In this document: positions 1-10,252 of the stretch, piece after piece | Layout: every line of letters starts with the position of its first letter | Numbering within the stretch: the stretch's first letter is position 1 | NCBI GenBank assembly: GCA_000223255.2 | Contig: AFUT01000001.1 | Coordinates: 372,001 to 436,000, forward strand | DNA from: Streptococcus infantis SK970 | Lineage (GTDB): Bacteria; Bacillota; Bacilli; Lactobacillales; Streptococcaceae | Length of the DNA stretch: 64,000 bases | Reading direction: 5' to 3' | Made by a program: the position numbers and the translations under genes | The notes under the pieces: model-generated | What the model was told of the DNA's origin: nothing | Databases searched by the model: none | The model's input: the letters and a program-made list of their open reading frames with translations, nothing else

Positions 1-1336
1 TTTCGTCCAACTAGGATAATAGTTTTTCCATCGCTAGCCAGATATTTCTCAGGTTTTTTGCGTTTCTGAATTTTTTCTCGTTGGCGTCTTCTGATAAATC
101 CAGTTTGAATTAATTCTTCACGAATTTCAGCAATCTCATCTAGTCCAGCCTGGTTGAGTACCGTTTCTACACTTTCCAGATATAGAATAGTTGATTTTGT
201 TTCTTCGATCAGTTCAGTCAGATATTTAACAGCTTCTTTTAATTTTTGATAACGTTTAAAGTATTTTTGAGCATTTTGGTTAGGCGTTAAAGCTTTATCA
301 AGTGCGATAGTAATGGGCTGATTGGTATAGTAGTTATCTAAGACGACTTGGTCTTGGTCATTTGGAACTTGATGTAGGAAAGTCGTTAGCAACTCTCCTT
401 TTTGTCTGAATTCTTCAGCATTTTCGGTAGCCTGAAGTTCTTTTTCTTGTTTCTTAAGCTTTTGACGATTCTTTTGTAGTTCGTTTTCGACACGACGAAT
501 GAGTTCGCTAGCCTGTTGTTTCACACGGTCACGCTCAGCCTTATCTTTGTAAAAAACATCAAGAAGTTGAGATAAGCTCGAAAAATGTCCTTCAATTTTA
601 GTTGAAAAAGGGACACAAGAAAAAGACTTATCAGTTAAGCATGGGTTGGTTTCTTGCTTAAAAAAGTTACGGAAATTGGAAAGTCTATCATCAGTTAATA
701 AATTTTCTAATTCAAATGCCGTATCACGACCTAAACCTTGAAAGAGGCCTTGAAGATTTTTAGCTGTCAATTCCTGTGTTTGTAGGATTTCAAAGAGTTT
801 TTCATCCTTGATGGTAAAGGGGTTTAGAGCATCTGTGCTCGGAGGAGCAATATAGGTAGCTCCAGGTAGGAGGGTACGGTAACTATTTTGAGAGAAACCA
901 ATGTGTTTGATAACCTCAAGAACTTTGTTGCTAGACTTATCTACAAGGAGAATATTACTATGTTTACCCATAATCTCGATTATGAGGGTGGCTTGAATAT
1001 CGTCACCAATTTCATTCTTGTTAGAAACGGTGATTTCAACGATTCGATCGTTTTCAATCTGCTCGATAGACTCGATAACAGCACCCTGTAAATATTTTCT
1101 TAAAACCATGATAAAGGTAGAAGGTTGAGCAGGGTTTTCAAAGGTCGTTTCTGTCAACTGGATGCGTCCAAAAACAGGGTGAGCAGAAAGGAGCACACGA
1201 TGACTTTGGCGATTGCTACGGATTTGTAAGACCAATTCTTGGTCAAAGGGTTGATTAATCTTTTGAATGCGACCGTTTAGTAGTTCGGTCCGCAATTCTT
1301 CAACCATGTGGTGTAAAAAAATCCATCAAATGACAT
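1..1336 (-). CDS. pavA: Fibronectin-binding / NFACT (RqcH-type) protein PavA, partial, frameshifted near the start
   Basis: The minus-strand reading gives the streptococcal PavA/FbpA sequence. It starts at ATG 1336 (MSFDG...), then continues MVEELRTELLNGR and FENPAQPSTFIMVLRKYLQG. The NFACT-N domain and the start of the coiled-coil region are present; the C-terminal part lies beyond base 1. Family members bind fibronectin on the cell surface, and NFACT proteins such as RqcH also work in ribosome quality control. The run at 1315-1321 has seven A; eight are needed to read FFLHHM, so the natural start is out of frame with the rest. The in-frame ATG at 1307 would drop only ten residues. The gene is divergent from ybeY. 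Identity is near certain; the frameshift is probably a base-calling error. Confidence 0.93.
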
Positions 1337-1366
1337 GGTTCTCTCCTTATGAATGTATTCCATAGT

Positions 1367-1372
1367 ATTATA
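1367..1372 (-). promoter_or_regulatory. -10 element of pavA
   Basis: TATAAT read on the minus strand, about 30 bases upstream of the pavA ATG at 1336. A Shine-Dalgarno GGAGAG lies just before that ATG. Confidence 0.6.
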
Positions 1373-1402
1373 TCAAAAAGGTAGAATAAAATCATAGAAA
1401 TA

Positions 1403-1411
1403 TGGTATAAT
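1403..1411 (+). promoter_or_regulatory. Extended -10 promoter of the ybeY operon
   Basis: TGGTATAAT, an extended -10, lies about 30 bases upstream of the ybeY ATG. It is back-to-back with the pavA promoter 35 bases away. Confidence 0.65.
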
Positions 1412-1440
1412 AAAGCCAAGTAAAGAGAATCGAGAAGAAC

Positions 1441-1938
1441 ATGTATATTGAAATGGTAGATGAGACTGGTCAGGTTTCTAAAGAAATTTTAAAGCAAACA
1501 CAAGAAATTTTGGAATTTGCTGCGAAAAAGATTGGAAAAGAAGACAAGGAGATGGCAGTCACTTTTGTGACCAATGAACGAAGTCATGAACTCAATCTAG
1601 AGTTTCGTGATACGGACCGTCCAACAGATGTCATCAGCCTTGAATATAAGCCTGAAATAGAAATTGCTTTTGATGAGGAAGATTTGGCAGAAGACCCTGA
1701 TTTAGCAGAAATGATGTCAGAATTTGATGCTTATATCGGTGAGCTATTTATTTCAATTGACAAGGCTAAGGAGCAGGCTGAGGAGTATGGCCATAGCTTC
1801 GAACGTGAAATGGGCTTCTTAGCTGTGCACGGTTTTTTACACATAAATGGTTATGATCACTACACTCCGGAAGAAGAAGCGGAGATGTTCGGTTTACAAG
1901 AAGAAATTTTAACAGCCTATGGACTCACAAGACAATAA
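1441..1938 (+). CDS. ybeY: Endoribonuclease YbeY (rRNA maturation factor)
   Basis: A 165-residue protein of normal YbeY length. The zinc-binding signature [11 protein letters not shown] is intact, with His130, His134 and His140 as the metal ligands. YbeY is a single-strand endoribonuclease acting in 16S rRNA 3' end maturation and ribosome quality control. It is the first gene of a translation/repair operon whose order (ybeY, dgkA, era, mutM, coaE) is conserved in streptococci. It overlaps the start of dgkA by 20 bases, suggesting translational coupling. No damage is seen. Confidence 0.95.
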   Translation: MYIEMVDETGQVSKEILKQTQEILEFAAKKIGKEDKEMAVTFVTNERSHELNLEFRDTDRPTDVISLEYKPEIEIAFDEEDLAEDPDLAEMMSEFDAYIGELFISIDKAKEQAEEYGHSFEREMGFLAVHGFLHINGYDHYTPEEEAEMFGLQEEILTAYGLTRQ

Positions 1939-2313
1939 ACGAAAATGGAAGAATCGCGACTTGCTCTCAAGTTTAGATTTTGCCCTGACAGGTATTTTTA
2001 CTGCCATAAAAGAAGAGCGTAATATGAGAAAGCATGCAGTGACTTCTCTCTTAGTTCTACTTGCAGGCATTGTTTTTCAAGTTTCCAGAATTGAATGGCT
2101 CTTTCTCCTATTAAGCATTTTCCTAGTAATTGCTTTTGAGATTTTAAATTCTGCTATTGAAAATGTAGTGGATTTGGCTAGCCATTATCACTTCGATATG
2201 CTTGCAAAGAAGGCTAAAGACATGGCTGCAGGTGCAGTTCTTGTTGTGTCTTTATTTGCTGCAGTGACTGGACTTATCATTTTCATTCCTAAGATTTGGG
2301 ATTTGCTTTTTAA
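1919..2313 (+). CDS. dgkA: Diacylglycerol / undecaprenol kinase DgkA (stop codon lost by a one-base deletion)
   Basis: A small integral membrane kinase with a soluble basic N-terminus, then three hydrophobic helices and the family motif [13 protein letters not shown]. In Gram-positives this family phosphorylates undecaprenol (and diacylglycerol). As written, the frame runs straight through into era, giving an apparent 436-residue fusion. Adding one T to the five-T run at 2307-2311 creates a TAA ending the protein ...DLLF at about 131 residues, the usual streptococcal end. So the fusion is most likely an artefact of one missing base. It starts inside ybeY and is followed by its own Shine-Dalgarno for era. 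Confidence 0.88.
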
Positions 2314-2329
2314 AATTATTGAGGTAACT

Positions 2330-3229
2330 ATGACATTTAAATCAGGCTTTGTAGCCATTTTAGGACGTCCCAACGTTGGGAAGTCAACTTTTTTGAATCA
2401 TGTCATGGGGCAAAAAATTGCCATCATGAGTGATAAGGCGCAAACAACTCGTAACAAAATCATGGGTATTTACACTACTGATAAGGAACAAATTGTCTTT
2501 ATCGATACGCCAGGGATTCACAAACCTAAGACAGCTCTTGGAGATTTCATGGTAGAGTCAGCTTATAGCACTCTTCGTGAAGTCGATACCGTTCTCTTTA
2601 TGGTTCCTGCTGATGAACCACGTGGGAAGGGTGACGATATGATTATCGAGCGTCTTAAAGCAGCTAAGGTTCCAGTGATTCTAGTGGTCAACAAGATTGA
2701 CAAGGTTCACCCAGACCAACTTTTGGCTCAAATCGATGATTTCCGTAATCAAATGGACTTCAAAGAGATTGTACCCATCTCTGCTCTTCAGGGAAATAAT
2801 GTCTCCCGTTTAATTGATATTCTCAGTGAAAATTTAGAAGAAGGTTTCCAATATTTCCCGTCAGATCAAATCACAGATCACCCAGAGCGTTTCCTAGTAT
2901 CAGAGATGATTCGTGAAAAAGTTTTACACTTAACGCGTGAGGAAATTCCACACTCAGTTGCAGTAGTGGTTGATTCTATGAAACGTGATGAGGAGACGGA
3001 CAAGGTTCATATTCGAGCAACTATCATGGTCGAGCGTGACAGCCAAAAAGGGATTATAATCGGTAAAGGTGGTGCCATGCTCAAGAAAATTGGAACCATG
3101 GCTCGTAAAGATATTGAACTCATGCTTGGAGATAAAGTTTTCCTAGAAACCTGGGTCAAGGTCAAGAAGAACTGGCGCGATAAAAAGCTAGATTTGGCTG
3201 ACTTTGGCTATAATGAGAAAGAATATTAA
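2330..3229 (+). CDS. era: GTPase Era
   Basis: 299 residues from ATG 2330, with a GAGG Shine-Dalgarno at 2321. The P-loop GRPNVGKS is at residues 12-19, followed by the switch II motif DTPG, NKID for guanine specificity, and a C-terminal KH domain ([11 protein letters not shown]). Era binds the 3' end of 16S rRNA and is needed for 30S assembly. I chose the internal ATG because Era proteins begin [19 protein letters not shown]. The upstream in-frame extension is DgkA read through a missing base. Neighbours ybeY and dgkA are the classic context. Confidence 0.96.
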   Translation: MTFKSGFVAILGRPNVGKSTFLNHVMGQKIAIMSDKAQTTRNKIMGIYTTDKEQIVFIDTPGIHKPKTALGDFMVESAYSTLREVDTVLFMVPADEPRGKGDDMIIERLKAAKVPVILVVNKIDKVHPDQLLAQIDDFRNQMDFKEIVPISALQGNNVSRLIDILSENLEEGFQYFPSDQITDHPERFLVSEMIREKVLHLTREEIPHSVAVVVDSMKRDEETDKVHIRATIMVERDSQKGIIIGKGGAMLKKIGTMARKDIELMLGDKVFLETWVKVKKNWRDKKLDLADFGYNEKEY

Positions 3230-3277
3230 GTAGAGGTGGGCTCATGCCTGCTTCTTGTTTTTACAGAAGGAGGATGT

Positions 3278-4102
3278 ATGCCTGAATTACCTGAGGTTGA
3301 AACAGTTCGCCGTGGTCTAGAGAAATTGATTCTTGGAAAAAAGATTTCTAGTATAGAGGTCCATTATCCCAAAATGATCAAGACCGACTTGGAAGAATTT
3401 CAAAAGGAATTGCCTGGTCAGATTATCGAGTCGATGGGACGTCGTGGAAAGTACTTGCTATTTCATCTGTCAGACAAGATTTTGATTTCACATTTGCGAA
3501 TGGAAGGCAAGTATTTTTACTACCAAGACCAAGTTCCAGAACGTAAACACGCCCATGTTTTAATTCATTTTAAAGATGGTGGAACTTTGGTGTACGAGGA
3601 TGTTCGTAAGTTTGGGACTATGGAGTTGCTTGCTCCGGAGCTTTTAGAGGCTTACTTTATTTCTAAGCAATTGGGTCCAGAACCGACTGAGCAAGATTTT
3701 GATTTAGGAAGATTTAAACTAGCTTTGAAAAGATCTAAAAAGCCTATTAAATCTCATTTGCTGGACCAGACTCTTGTTGTAGGATTAGGTAATATCTATG
3801 TGGATGAAGTACTCTGGAGGGCGAAAGTTCATCCAGCTAGGATTTCTCAAAGTTTAACAGCCAAAGAGGCTAGAAAAGTTCATGACGAAACGATCAATGT
3901 TTTAGGTCAGGCTGTTGAAAAGGGCGGATCAACTATCCGGACCTATACCAATGCTTTTGGAGAAGATGGCACCATGCAAGAGTTTCATCAGGTCTATGAT
4001 AAAACTGGACAAGCTTGTTCACGTTGTGGATCCATCATCGAAAAAATTCAGCTTGGTGGTAGAGGAACCCACTTTTGTCCTAGGTGTCAAAGGAGAAGTT
4101 GA
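3278..4102 (+). CDS. mutM: Formamidopyrimidine-DNA glycosylase MutM (Fpg)
   Basis: 274 residues, starting at ATG 3278 after a GAAGGAGG ribosome site. This start gives the obligatory [11 protein letters not shown], where Pro2 is the Schiff-base nucleophile and Glu3 catalytic. The C-terminal zinc finger is complete (CSRC ... CPRC). It excises 8-oxoguanine and formamidopyrimidines and works with MutY, also in this window. A longer frame opening at 3236 is rejected because it hides Pro2. Its TGA overlaps the ATG of coaE (TGATG), indicating coupling. Confidence 0.96.
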   Translation: MPELPEVETVRRGLEKLILGKKISSIEVHYPKMIKTDLEEFQKELPGQIIESMGRRGKYLLFHLSDKILISHLRMEGKYFYYQDQVPERKHAHVLIHFKDGGTLVYEDVRKFGTMELLAPELLEAYFISKQLGPEPTEQDFDLGRFKLALKRSKKPIKSHLLDQTLVVGLGNIYVDEVLWRAKVHPARISQSLTAKEARKVHDETINVLGQAVEKGGSTIRTYTNAFGEDGTMQEFHQVYDKTGQACSRCGSIIEKIQLGGRGTHFCPRCQRRS

Positions 4103-4706
4103 TGGGAAAAATAATCGGAATTACTGGTGGTATTGCATCTGGGAAATCCACTGTCACAAATTTTCTAAGACAAAAAGGATTTGAAGTGGTAGATGCGGAT
4201 GCAGTGGTTCATCAATTACAAAATCCTGGTGGCCGACTTTATCAGATGTTAGTTGCGCACTTCGGTGCGAAAATACTTTTAGAAGATGGGGAACTAAATC
4301 GTCCCTTACTTGCTAGTCTGATTTTTAATAACTCTGATGAGAGAGAATGGTCAAAACAGACTCAAGGGAAAATTATTCGTCAAGAATTGGGGACTTTGAG
4401 AGACAAGTTCTATGAAATAGAAGAACTCTTTTTCATGGATATTCCCTTACTTTTTGAACAGGACTACGCTTCATGGTTTGATGAAACTTGGTTGGTTTAT
4501 GTATCACCTGATGTTCAATTAAAACGTTTGATGAAAAGAAATCATTTATCAAAAGAAGCAGCTGAAGCTCGCTTGGCTTCTCAATGGTCTTTAGAAGAAA
4601 AGAAAAATTGGCTAATCATCTTTTAGATAATAATGGCAGTCGTGATCAGCTTCTGAGTCAAGTAGTGACCTTACTTGAAGGAGGAGGTGCCCATGCAAGA
4701 GATTAG
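4102..4706 (+). CDS. coaE: Dephospho-CoA kinase CoaE (frameshifted near the C-terminus)
   Basis: The last step of CoA synthesis. The P-loop GGIASGKST is at residues 8-16, with the DADAVVHQL and MDIPLLFE motifs following. The frame stops early at 4626 (...KNWLIIF). Adding one base in the AAAAATT tract at 4603-4609 restores NLANHLLDNNGSRDQLLSQV and a stop at 4706, matching the family length of about 200 residues. CoaE is generally essential, so a sequencing error is the likeliest cause. The restored end overlaps the pmrA start by 14 bases. Confidence 0.92.
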
Positions 4707-5888
4707 TTGGAAGGATAATCTTCGTATTGCTTGGTTTGGTTGCTTTTTAACAGGTGCAAGCATTTCTCTCGTTGTTCCTTTTATGCCTATTTTTGTGGAA
4801 CAGTTAGGAGTTGAAGGGGATCAAGTTGCTTTTTATTCAGGTTTAGCTATATCTGTTTCTGCCATTTCTGCAGCCTTTGTATCACCAATCTGGGGTATCT
4901 TAGCAGACAAATATGGGCGAAAACCTATGATGATTCGTGCGGGACTAGCCATGACTATTACCATGGGAGGACTGGCTTTTGTTCCAAATGTTTTCTGGCT
5001 CTTGTTTCTACGTTTTCTCAATGGCGTTTTTACAGGTTTCGTACCCAATGCGACAGCTTTGATTGCGAGTCAAGTCCCTAAAGAAAAGTCGGGGTATGCC
5101 TTAGGGACTTTATCAACTGGCGTTGTTGCTGGAACTTTAACAGGTCCATTTGTTGGTGGTCTTATTGCAGAATTTTTTGGAATTCGGAATGTCTTTTATT
5201 GGTTGGCATTTTCTTGTTTTAGCTGCTGCCCTAACCATTCTTTTATTAAAGAAGACTTTCAACCTGTGCCGAAAGAAAAAGCACTCCCGACCAAAGAGCT
5301 TTTTACATCTGTTAAGTATCCTTTTCTCTTGATAAATCTATTTCTAACCAGTTTTGTAATTCAGTTTGCTGCCCAATCGATAGGTCCTATCCTTGCTCTC
5401 TATGTACGAGATCTTGGGCAGAAAGAAAATCTTCTCTTCGTCTCAGGTTTGATTGTATCTAGCATGGGATTTTCAAGTATGATGAGTGCAGGAGTCATGG
5501 GGAAATTAGGTGATAAAGTAGGGAATCATCGACTACTTGTTGTGGCTCAGGTATATTCAGTTTTCATATATCTATTATGCGCAAATGCAACAAGTCCATT
5601 TCAATTAGGGTTCTATCGTTTTCTATTTGGGCTGGGAACAGGTGCTCTGATACCCGGAGTTAATGCCCTTCTTAGTAAAATGACTCCCAAAGCAGGCATT
5701 TCAAGAGTATTTGCCTTTAATCAAGTCTTCTTTTATCTAGGGGGGTGATAGGTCCCTTGGCAGGATCAGCAGTAGCAGGCCAATTTGGTTACCATTCCGT
5801 ATTTTATGCAACAGCTCTCTGCGTAGCTCTTAGTTGCTCTTTTAACCTTATCCAATTTAGATCATTATTAAAAGCGAAGGAAATCTAG
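4693..5888 (+). CDS. pmrA: Multidrug efflux MFS transporter PmrA (several one-base deletions)
   Basis: A 12-helix major facilitator protein matching pneumococcal PmrA (begins [16 protein letters not shown]; the motif-A loop is [11 protein letters not shown]). It exports fluoroquinolones and dyes in the pneumococcus. Start ATG 4693 follows GGAGG. The frame is damaged twice. Residues around 5200-5244 read nonsense ([12 protein letters not shown]), but adding one G, one T and one T gives a normal helix [14 protein letters not shown]. The six-G run at 5740-5745 needs seven G to continue [13 protein letters not shown] to the stop at 5888. The deletions in the first patch sum to three bases, so no stop arises there. 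Confidence 0.9.
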
Positions 5889-6037
5889 TGCGAGTAAAAA
5901 TTAATCTAAAATGCTCCTCTTGTGGTAGCATGAATTATCTGACCAGTAAAAACTCTAAAACACATCCAGATAAGATTGAAGTATTAAAGTATTGTCCAAA
6001 AGAAAGAAAAGTGACTCTACATCTTGAATCTAAGTAG
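5888..6037 (+). CDS. rpmG: Ribosomal protein L33 (third streptococcal paralogue type)
   Basis: A 49-residue L33 starting at GTG 5888, which overlaps the pmrA TAG by one base. It reads [20 protein letters not shown] and ends with [12 protein letters not shown]. The first CxxC of the zinc-binding form is kept, while the second pair is reduced to a single Cys (YCPKE), so zinc binding may be weak or absent. Its place between pmrA and secG is as in the pneumococcus. Confidence 0.88.
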   Translation: MRVKINLKCSSCGSMNYLTSKNSKTHPDKIEVLKYCPKERKVTLHLESK

Positions 6038-6043
6038 AAATTG

Positions 6044-6052
6044 TGATACAAT
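6044..6052 (+). promoter_or_regulatory. Possible extended -10 before secG
   Basis: TGATACAAT lies just after rpmG and about 25 bases before the secG ATG. It could give secG its own transcription; the call rests on the motif alone. Confidence 0.4.
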
Positions 6053-6076
6053 AATAAGGATTTTAAGGAGTTTGAT

Positions 6077-6310
6077 ATGTATAATCTATTATTAACCATT
6101 TTATTAGTATTATCTGTTGTGATTGTAATTGCAATTTTTATGCAACCGACAAAGAATCAATCTAGCAATGTATTTGATGCCAGTTCAGGTGATTTGTTTG
6201 AACGTAGCAAAGCGCGTGGCTTTGAAGCCGTGATGCAGCGTTTGACAGGAATCTTAGTCTTTTTCTGGCTAGCCATTGCCTTAGCATTGACGGTATTATC
6301 AAGTAGATAA
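6077..6310 (+). CDS. secG: Preprotein translocase subunit SecG
   Basis: 77 residues with two hydrophobic helices (about 3-21 and 55-74) separated by a polar loop containing SSNVFDASSGDLFERSKARG, typical of Gram-positive SecG. It is an accessory subunit of the SecYEG channel in the membrane. A good AAGGAG site precedes ATG 6077. The secG-rnr-smpB order is widely conserved in Firmicutes, linking export with RNA quality control. Confidence 0.93.
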   Translation: MYNLLLTILLVLSVVIVIAIFMQPTKNQSSNVFDASSGDLFERSKARGFEAVMQRLTGILVFFWLAIALALTVLSSR

Positions 6311-6407
6311 GAAAATAATGGGCGAGACTAGGTCTTTGCCTATTTTATTTTTGAAAGAAATAAGCTTTTACACCAAAAAGAAAATTTTAACAATCTAGAA
6401 AGAAAAC

Positions 6408-8750
6408 ATGAAAGATAAAATAAAAGAATTTATTGAAGAGAAAGGGCGAGCAACAGTAAACGAGCTAGCTCAAGCTCTGGGAAAGGAGAGCTCCAAGGAT
6501 TTTAGTGAGCTCATCAAAACTTTATCCCTGATGGAAAGAAAACACCAGATTCGCTTTGAAGAAGATGGTAATCTCAGTCTAGGCCAAAAGAAGAAGCATG
6601 AAATTACACTAAAAGGAACTTTTCATGCTCATAAAAATGGATTTGGTTTCGTTAGCTTAGAGGGAGAAGAAGACGATCTTTTTGTAGGAAAAAATGATGT
6701 TAACTATGCCATTGATGGCGATACTGTTGAAATTGTGATTAACAAGGTTGCGGATCGTCAAAAAGGAACTGCAGCTGAAGCTAAGATTATCGATATTTTG
6801 GAACACAGTTTGACAACAGTAGTTGGTCAAATCGTTTTAGATGAGGAAAAACCCAAGTATGCAGGTTACATCCGTTCAAAAAATCAAAAAATTAGTCAAC
6901 CAATCTACGTTAAGAAGCCAGCTATTCAGTTAGACGGTACAGAAGTTCTCAAGGTCTTTATAGATAAGTACCCAAGTAAGAAACACGATTTCTTTGTCGC
7001 TAGTGTCCTAGATGTGGTTGGACATTCCACAGATGCGGGGATTGACGTTCTTGAGGTCTTGGAATCAATGGACATTGTATCTGAGTTTCCAGAGGCTGTT
7101 CTTAAAGAAGCGGAGAGTGTTCCGGATTCACCATCTGAGAAGGATATGGAAGGTCGTCTGGACTTAAGAGATGAAATTACCTTTACGATTGATGGAGTTG
7201 ATGCCAAGGACTTGGATGATGCTGTTCATATCAAACCATTGAAGAATGGCAATATCGAACTAGGTGTTCACATTGCAGATGTTTCTTACTACGTAACAGA
7301 GGGAACTGCGCTTGACAAGGAGGCCTTAAATCGTGCGACCTCTGTTTACGTGACAGATCGAGTGGTACCAATGCTTCCAGAACGCCTCTCAAACGGAATC
7401 TGTTCTCTTAACCCTCAAGTGGACCGCTTGACTCAATCTGCTATTATGGAGATTGATAAAAATGGTCGTGTTCGTAATTATACGATTACACAGACTGTTA
7501 TCAAGACAAGTTTCCGTATGACCTATAGTGATGTCAATGACATCCTAGCAGGTGACGAGGAGAAGAGACAAGACTATAAGAAAATTGTTCCTAGTATCGA
7601 GTTAATGGCTAAGCTCCATGAAACTTTGGAAAGTATGCGAATCAAGCGTGGTGCTTTAAATTTTGATACCAATGAAGCTAAGATTTTGGTAGATAAAAAA
7701 GGCAAGCCAGTTGACATTGTTCTTCGACATCGTGGTGTCGCTGAACGTATGATTGAGTCCTTTATGTTGATAGCTAACGAAACAGTTGCCGAGCACTTTA
7801 GCAAGTTGGAACTTCCTTTTATTTATCGAATTCACGAGGAACCTAAAGCTGAAAAAGTTCAGAAATTTATTGATTACGCTTCAAGTTTTGGATTGCGTAT
7901 CTATGGAACTGCTAGTGAGATAAGTCAGGAAGCCCTTCAAGACATCATGCGTGCTGTTGAAGGCGAGCCATATGCGGATGTATTGTCCATGATGCTTCTG
8001 CGTTCCATGCAGCAGGCTCGTTATTCTGAGCATAATCACGGTCACTATGGACTTGCCACAGACTACTACACTCACTTTACCAGTCCGATTCGTCGTTATC
8101 CTGACCTCTTGGTTCACCGTATGATTCGAGACTATGGACGTTCTAAGGATGTAGCAGATCATTTTGAACAGGTCATTCCAGAGATTGCGACTCAATCTTC
8201 AAACCGTGAGCGCCGTGCTATCGAGGCAGAGCGTGAAGTCGAAGCCATGAAAAAAGCTGAGTACATGGAAGAGTACGTCGGTGAAGAATATGATGCAGTT
8301 GTTTCAAGTATCGTTAAATTTGGTCTTTTTGTCGAATTGCCAAATACAGTTGAAGGTTTGATCCACATCACAAATCTTCCGGAGTTTTATCATTTTAACG
8401 AACGTGATTTAACTCTCCGTGGGGAGAAATCAGGAATTACTTTCCGAGTTGGACAGCAGATCCGTATTCGTGTCGAAAGAGCCGATAAGATGACTGGCGA
8501 GATCGATTTCTCCTTTATTCCAAGCGAATTTGATGTCATTGAGAAAGGATTAAAACAGTCCGGCCGTAAGGATAGAAGCCGTCGTTCCGATAAGAAAGAA
8601 GACAAGAGAAAAGCTGGTCGTTTAGGTGATAATCGCAAGCACTCTCCAAAAGATAAGAAGAAAAAGAGCAAGAAACCTTTTTATAAGGAAGTAGCAAAGA
8701 AAGGAGCTAAGCATGGCAAAGGGCGAGGGAAAGGTCGTCGCGCAAAATAA
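6408..8750 (+). CDS. rnr: Ribonuclease R
   Basis: A 780-residue 3'-5' exoribonuclease. An N-terminal helix-turn-helix and cold-shock domains are followed by the RNB catalytic core, with acidic metal ligands in [14 protein letters not shown] around residues 262-275. An S1 domain ([20 protein letters not shown]) and a long Lys/Arg-rich tail of about 60 residues complete it. It degrades structured RNA and works with SmpB-tmRNA in trans-translation, whose gene overlaps its last 38 bases. The Shine-Dalgarno is weak. No defects are seen. Confidence 0.96.
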   Translation: MKDKIKEFIEEKGRATVNELAQALGKESSKDFSELIKTLSLMERKHQIRFEEDGNLSLGQKKKHEITLKGTFHAHKNGFGFVSLEGEEDDLFVGKNDVNYAIDGDTVEIVINKVADRQKGTAAEAKIIDILEHSLTTVVGQIVLDEEKPKYAGYIRSKNQKISQPIYVKKPAIQLDGTEVLKVFIDKYPSKKHDFFVASVLDVVGHSTDAGIDVLEVLESMDIVSEFPEAVLKEAESVPDSPSEKDMEGRLDLRDEITFTIDGVDAKDLDDAVHIKPLKNGNIELGVHIADVSYYVTEGTALDKEALNRATSVYVTDRVVPMLPERLSNGICSLNPQVDRLTQSAIMEIDKNGRVRNYTITQTVIKTSFRMTYSDVNDILAGDEEKRQDYKKIVPSIELMAKLHETLESMRIKRGALNFDTNEAKILVDKKGKPVDIVLRHRGVAERMIESFMLIANETVAEHFSKLELPFIYRIHEEPKAEKVQKFIDYASSFGLRIYGTASEISQEALQDIMRAVEGEPYADVLSMMLLRSMQQARYSEHNHGHYGLATDYYTHFTSPIRRYPDLLVHRMIRDYGRSKDVADHFEQVIPEIATQSSNRERRAIEAEREVEAMKKAEYMEEYVGEEYDAVVSSIVKFGLFVELPNTVEGLIHITNLPEFYHFNERDLTLRGEKSGITFRVGQQIRIRVERADKMTGEIDFSFIPSEFDVIEKGLKQSGRKDRSRRSDKKEDKRKAGRLGDNRKHSPKDKKKKSKKPFYKEVAKKGAKHGKGRGKGRRAK

Positions 8751-9179
8751 AAAGGCGCATCACGATTATACAATCGTAGATACGCTAGAAGCTGGAATGG
8801 TCCTGACAGGAACTGAAATTAAGAGTGTTCGAGCAGCTCGTATCAATCTGAAAGATGGTTTTGCTCAAGTGAAAAATGGGGAAGTTTGGCTGAGCAATGT
8901 TCATATCGCTCCTTATGAAGAGGGCAATATCTGGAATCAAGAACCAGAACGTCGTCGTAAACTCCTCCTTCATAAAAACAAATCCAGAAATTAGAGCAAG
9001 AAACTAAAGGGACAGGGATGACGCTGGTTCCCCTTAAAGTCTATATAAAAGATGGTTATGCCAAGTTACTTTTAGGACTTGCAAAAGGGAAACACGATTA
9101 TGATAAACGGGAGTCCATTAAACGCCGTGAGCAAGATCGTGATATTGCGCGTGTCATGAAAGCTGTCAACCATCGTTAG
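8713..9179 (+). CDS. smpB: SsrA-binding protein SmpB (frameshifted)
   Basis: The partner of tmRNA in ribosome rescue. The protein opens [15 protein letters not shown] and contains the SmpB core ([29 protein letters not shown]). The frame ends prematurely at 8994. The run at 8974-8978 has five A; six restore [19 protein letters not shown] and the basic tail [19 protein letters not shown], ending at 9179 for about 155 residues, the normal size. It starts within rnr. The break is most simply a base-calling error. Confidence 0.92.
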
Positions 9180-9193
9180 AAGGATGTTATAAA

Positions 9194-10054
9194 ATGGAAA
9201 AACTAGTTGCATACAAACGCATGCCGGTCTGGAATAAAGACACCATGCCAGAAGCTGTTCAAAGAAAACACAATACTAAGGTTGGAACCTGGGGTAAGAT
9301 TACCGTATTAAAAGGGACTCTTAAGTTTATTGAGTTGACTGAAGACGGGAAAGTTATAGCCGAGCACTTTTTTGAAGCAGGTGCTGATAATCCTATGGCG
9401 CAACCTCAAGCATGGCACAGAGTAGAAGCTGCCACAGACGATGTGGAATGGTACTTGGAATTCTATTGTAAACCGGAGGATTATTTCCCTAAGAAATACA
9501 ATACTAATCCATTTCATTCGGAAGTTTTAGAAGCTATGCAGACGGTCCAACCATGTAAGGTACTAGATCTAGGATGTGGTCAAGGAAGAAATGCCCTCTT
9601 TCTTGCTCAACATGGATTTGATGTTACAGCAGTTGACCAAAATGAGCTTTCTCTTGAAATCTTACAAAGCATTGTAGAGCAAGAAGATCTAGAACTGCCT
9701 GTTGGGCTTTACGATATTAATTCAGCTAGCATTGGACAAACTTATGATTTTATCGTATCGACTGTTGTTCTCATGTTTTTACAAGCAGATCGTATACCGG
9801 CTATTATCAAAAATATGCAGGAACAAACCTCTATCGGTGGCTACAATTTGATTGTTTGTGCTATGGATACTGAAGATTATCCATGTTCAGTTAATTTCCC
9901 ATTCACTTTTAAAGAAGGAGAATTGGCAAATTACTACAAGGATTGGGAATTGGTTAAATACAATGAAAATCCCGGGCATCTCCACCGTCGCGATGAAAAT
10001 GGCAATCGTATCCAACTACGCTTTGCAACAATGTTGGCTAAAAAAGTAAAATAA
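9194..10054 (+). CDS. tehB: TehB-type SAM-dependent methyltransferase with N-terminal cupin-like domain
   Basis: 286 residues. Residues 1 to about 95 form the small beta-rich domain (MPVWNKDTMPEAVQRKHNT) seen in the long TehB form. Residues from about 100 form a class I methyltransferase with the SAM motif VLDLGCGQGRNALFLA. TehB methylates oxyanions such as tellurite in vitro, but the natural substrate in streptococci is not established. An AGAAGGAT-type ribosome site precedes it. It is transcribed alone or with smpB and closed by a hairpin terminator. Confidence 0.85.
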   Translation: MEKLVAYKRMPVWNKDTMPEAVQRKHNTKVGTWGKITVLKGTLKFIELTEDGKVIAEHFFEAGADNPMAQPQAWHRVEAATDDVEWYLEFYCKPEDYFPKKYNTNPFHSEVLEAMQTVQPCKVLDLGCGQGRNALFLAQHGFDVTAVDQNELSLEILQSIVEQEDLELPVGLYDINSASIGQTYDFIVSTVVLMFLQADRIPAIIKNMQEQTSIGGYNLIVCAMDTEDYPCSVNFPFTFKEGELANYYKDWELVKYNENPGHLHRRDENGNRIQLRFATMLAKKVK

Positions 10055-10063
10055 ACATTAAGC

Positions 10064-10098
10064 GAGTAGATAATAGATATTAACTACTCTTTTTCTTT
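10064..10098 (+). terminator. Terminator after tehB
   Basis: Hairpin GAGTAG-A-TAAT / ATTA-A-CTACTC with loop AGAT, followed by a T-rich run (TTTTTCTTT). Confidence 0.75.
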
Positions 10099-10130
10099 AT
10101 GTAAAGTTTGAAGTCTTATAATCCTATTTA

Positions 10131-10139
10131 TGTTATACT
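10131..10139 (+). promoter_or_regulatory. Extended -10 promoter of the Card1-like gene
   Basis: TGTTATACT matches the extended -10 form. The predicted start of transcription near 10146 leaves a leader of about 105 bases before the ATG at 10253. Confidence 0.55.
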
Positions 10140-10146
10140 AGGTATA

Positions 10147-10162
10147 TAGATAACGCTTTCAA
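10147..10162. promoter_or_regulatory. Putative cre (CcpA) site at the start of the Card1-like transcript
   Basis: Read on the minus strand, TTGAAAGCGTTATCTA fits all 16 positions of the catabolite-response consensus WTGNAANCGNWNNCWW. It begins eight bases after the extended -10, so it covers the predicted transcription start. In CcpA systems a cre there usually means repression by good carbon sources. The match is seen; the function is inferred. Confidence 0.55.
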
Positions 10163-10252
10163 TTAGATAAGGTATAAATGTCTCATTAATTTTCAGTAAT
10201 TTATTTAAAAAGTACCTAGAATTAGTAGTATGTTCTCGTTCAGGAGGAAAAA

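Noticed and set aside
888..1091. Plus-strand frame of 67 codons within pavA
   Set aside because: Shadow of the conserved minus-strand PavA sequence.
7881..8195. Open frames on the strand opposite rnr, and similar frames opposite pepF, ppc, pgm and obg
   Set aside because: They have no ribosome sites, poor protein-like composition, and lie entirely within strongly conserved genes.
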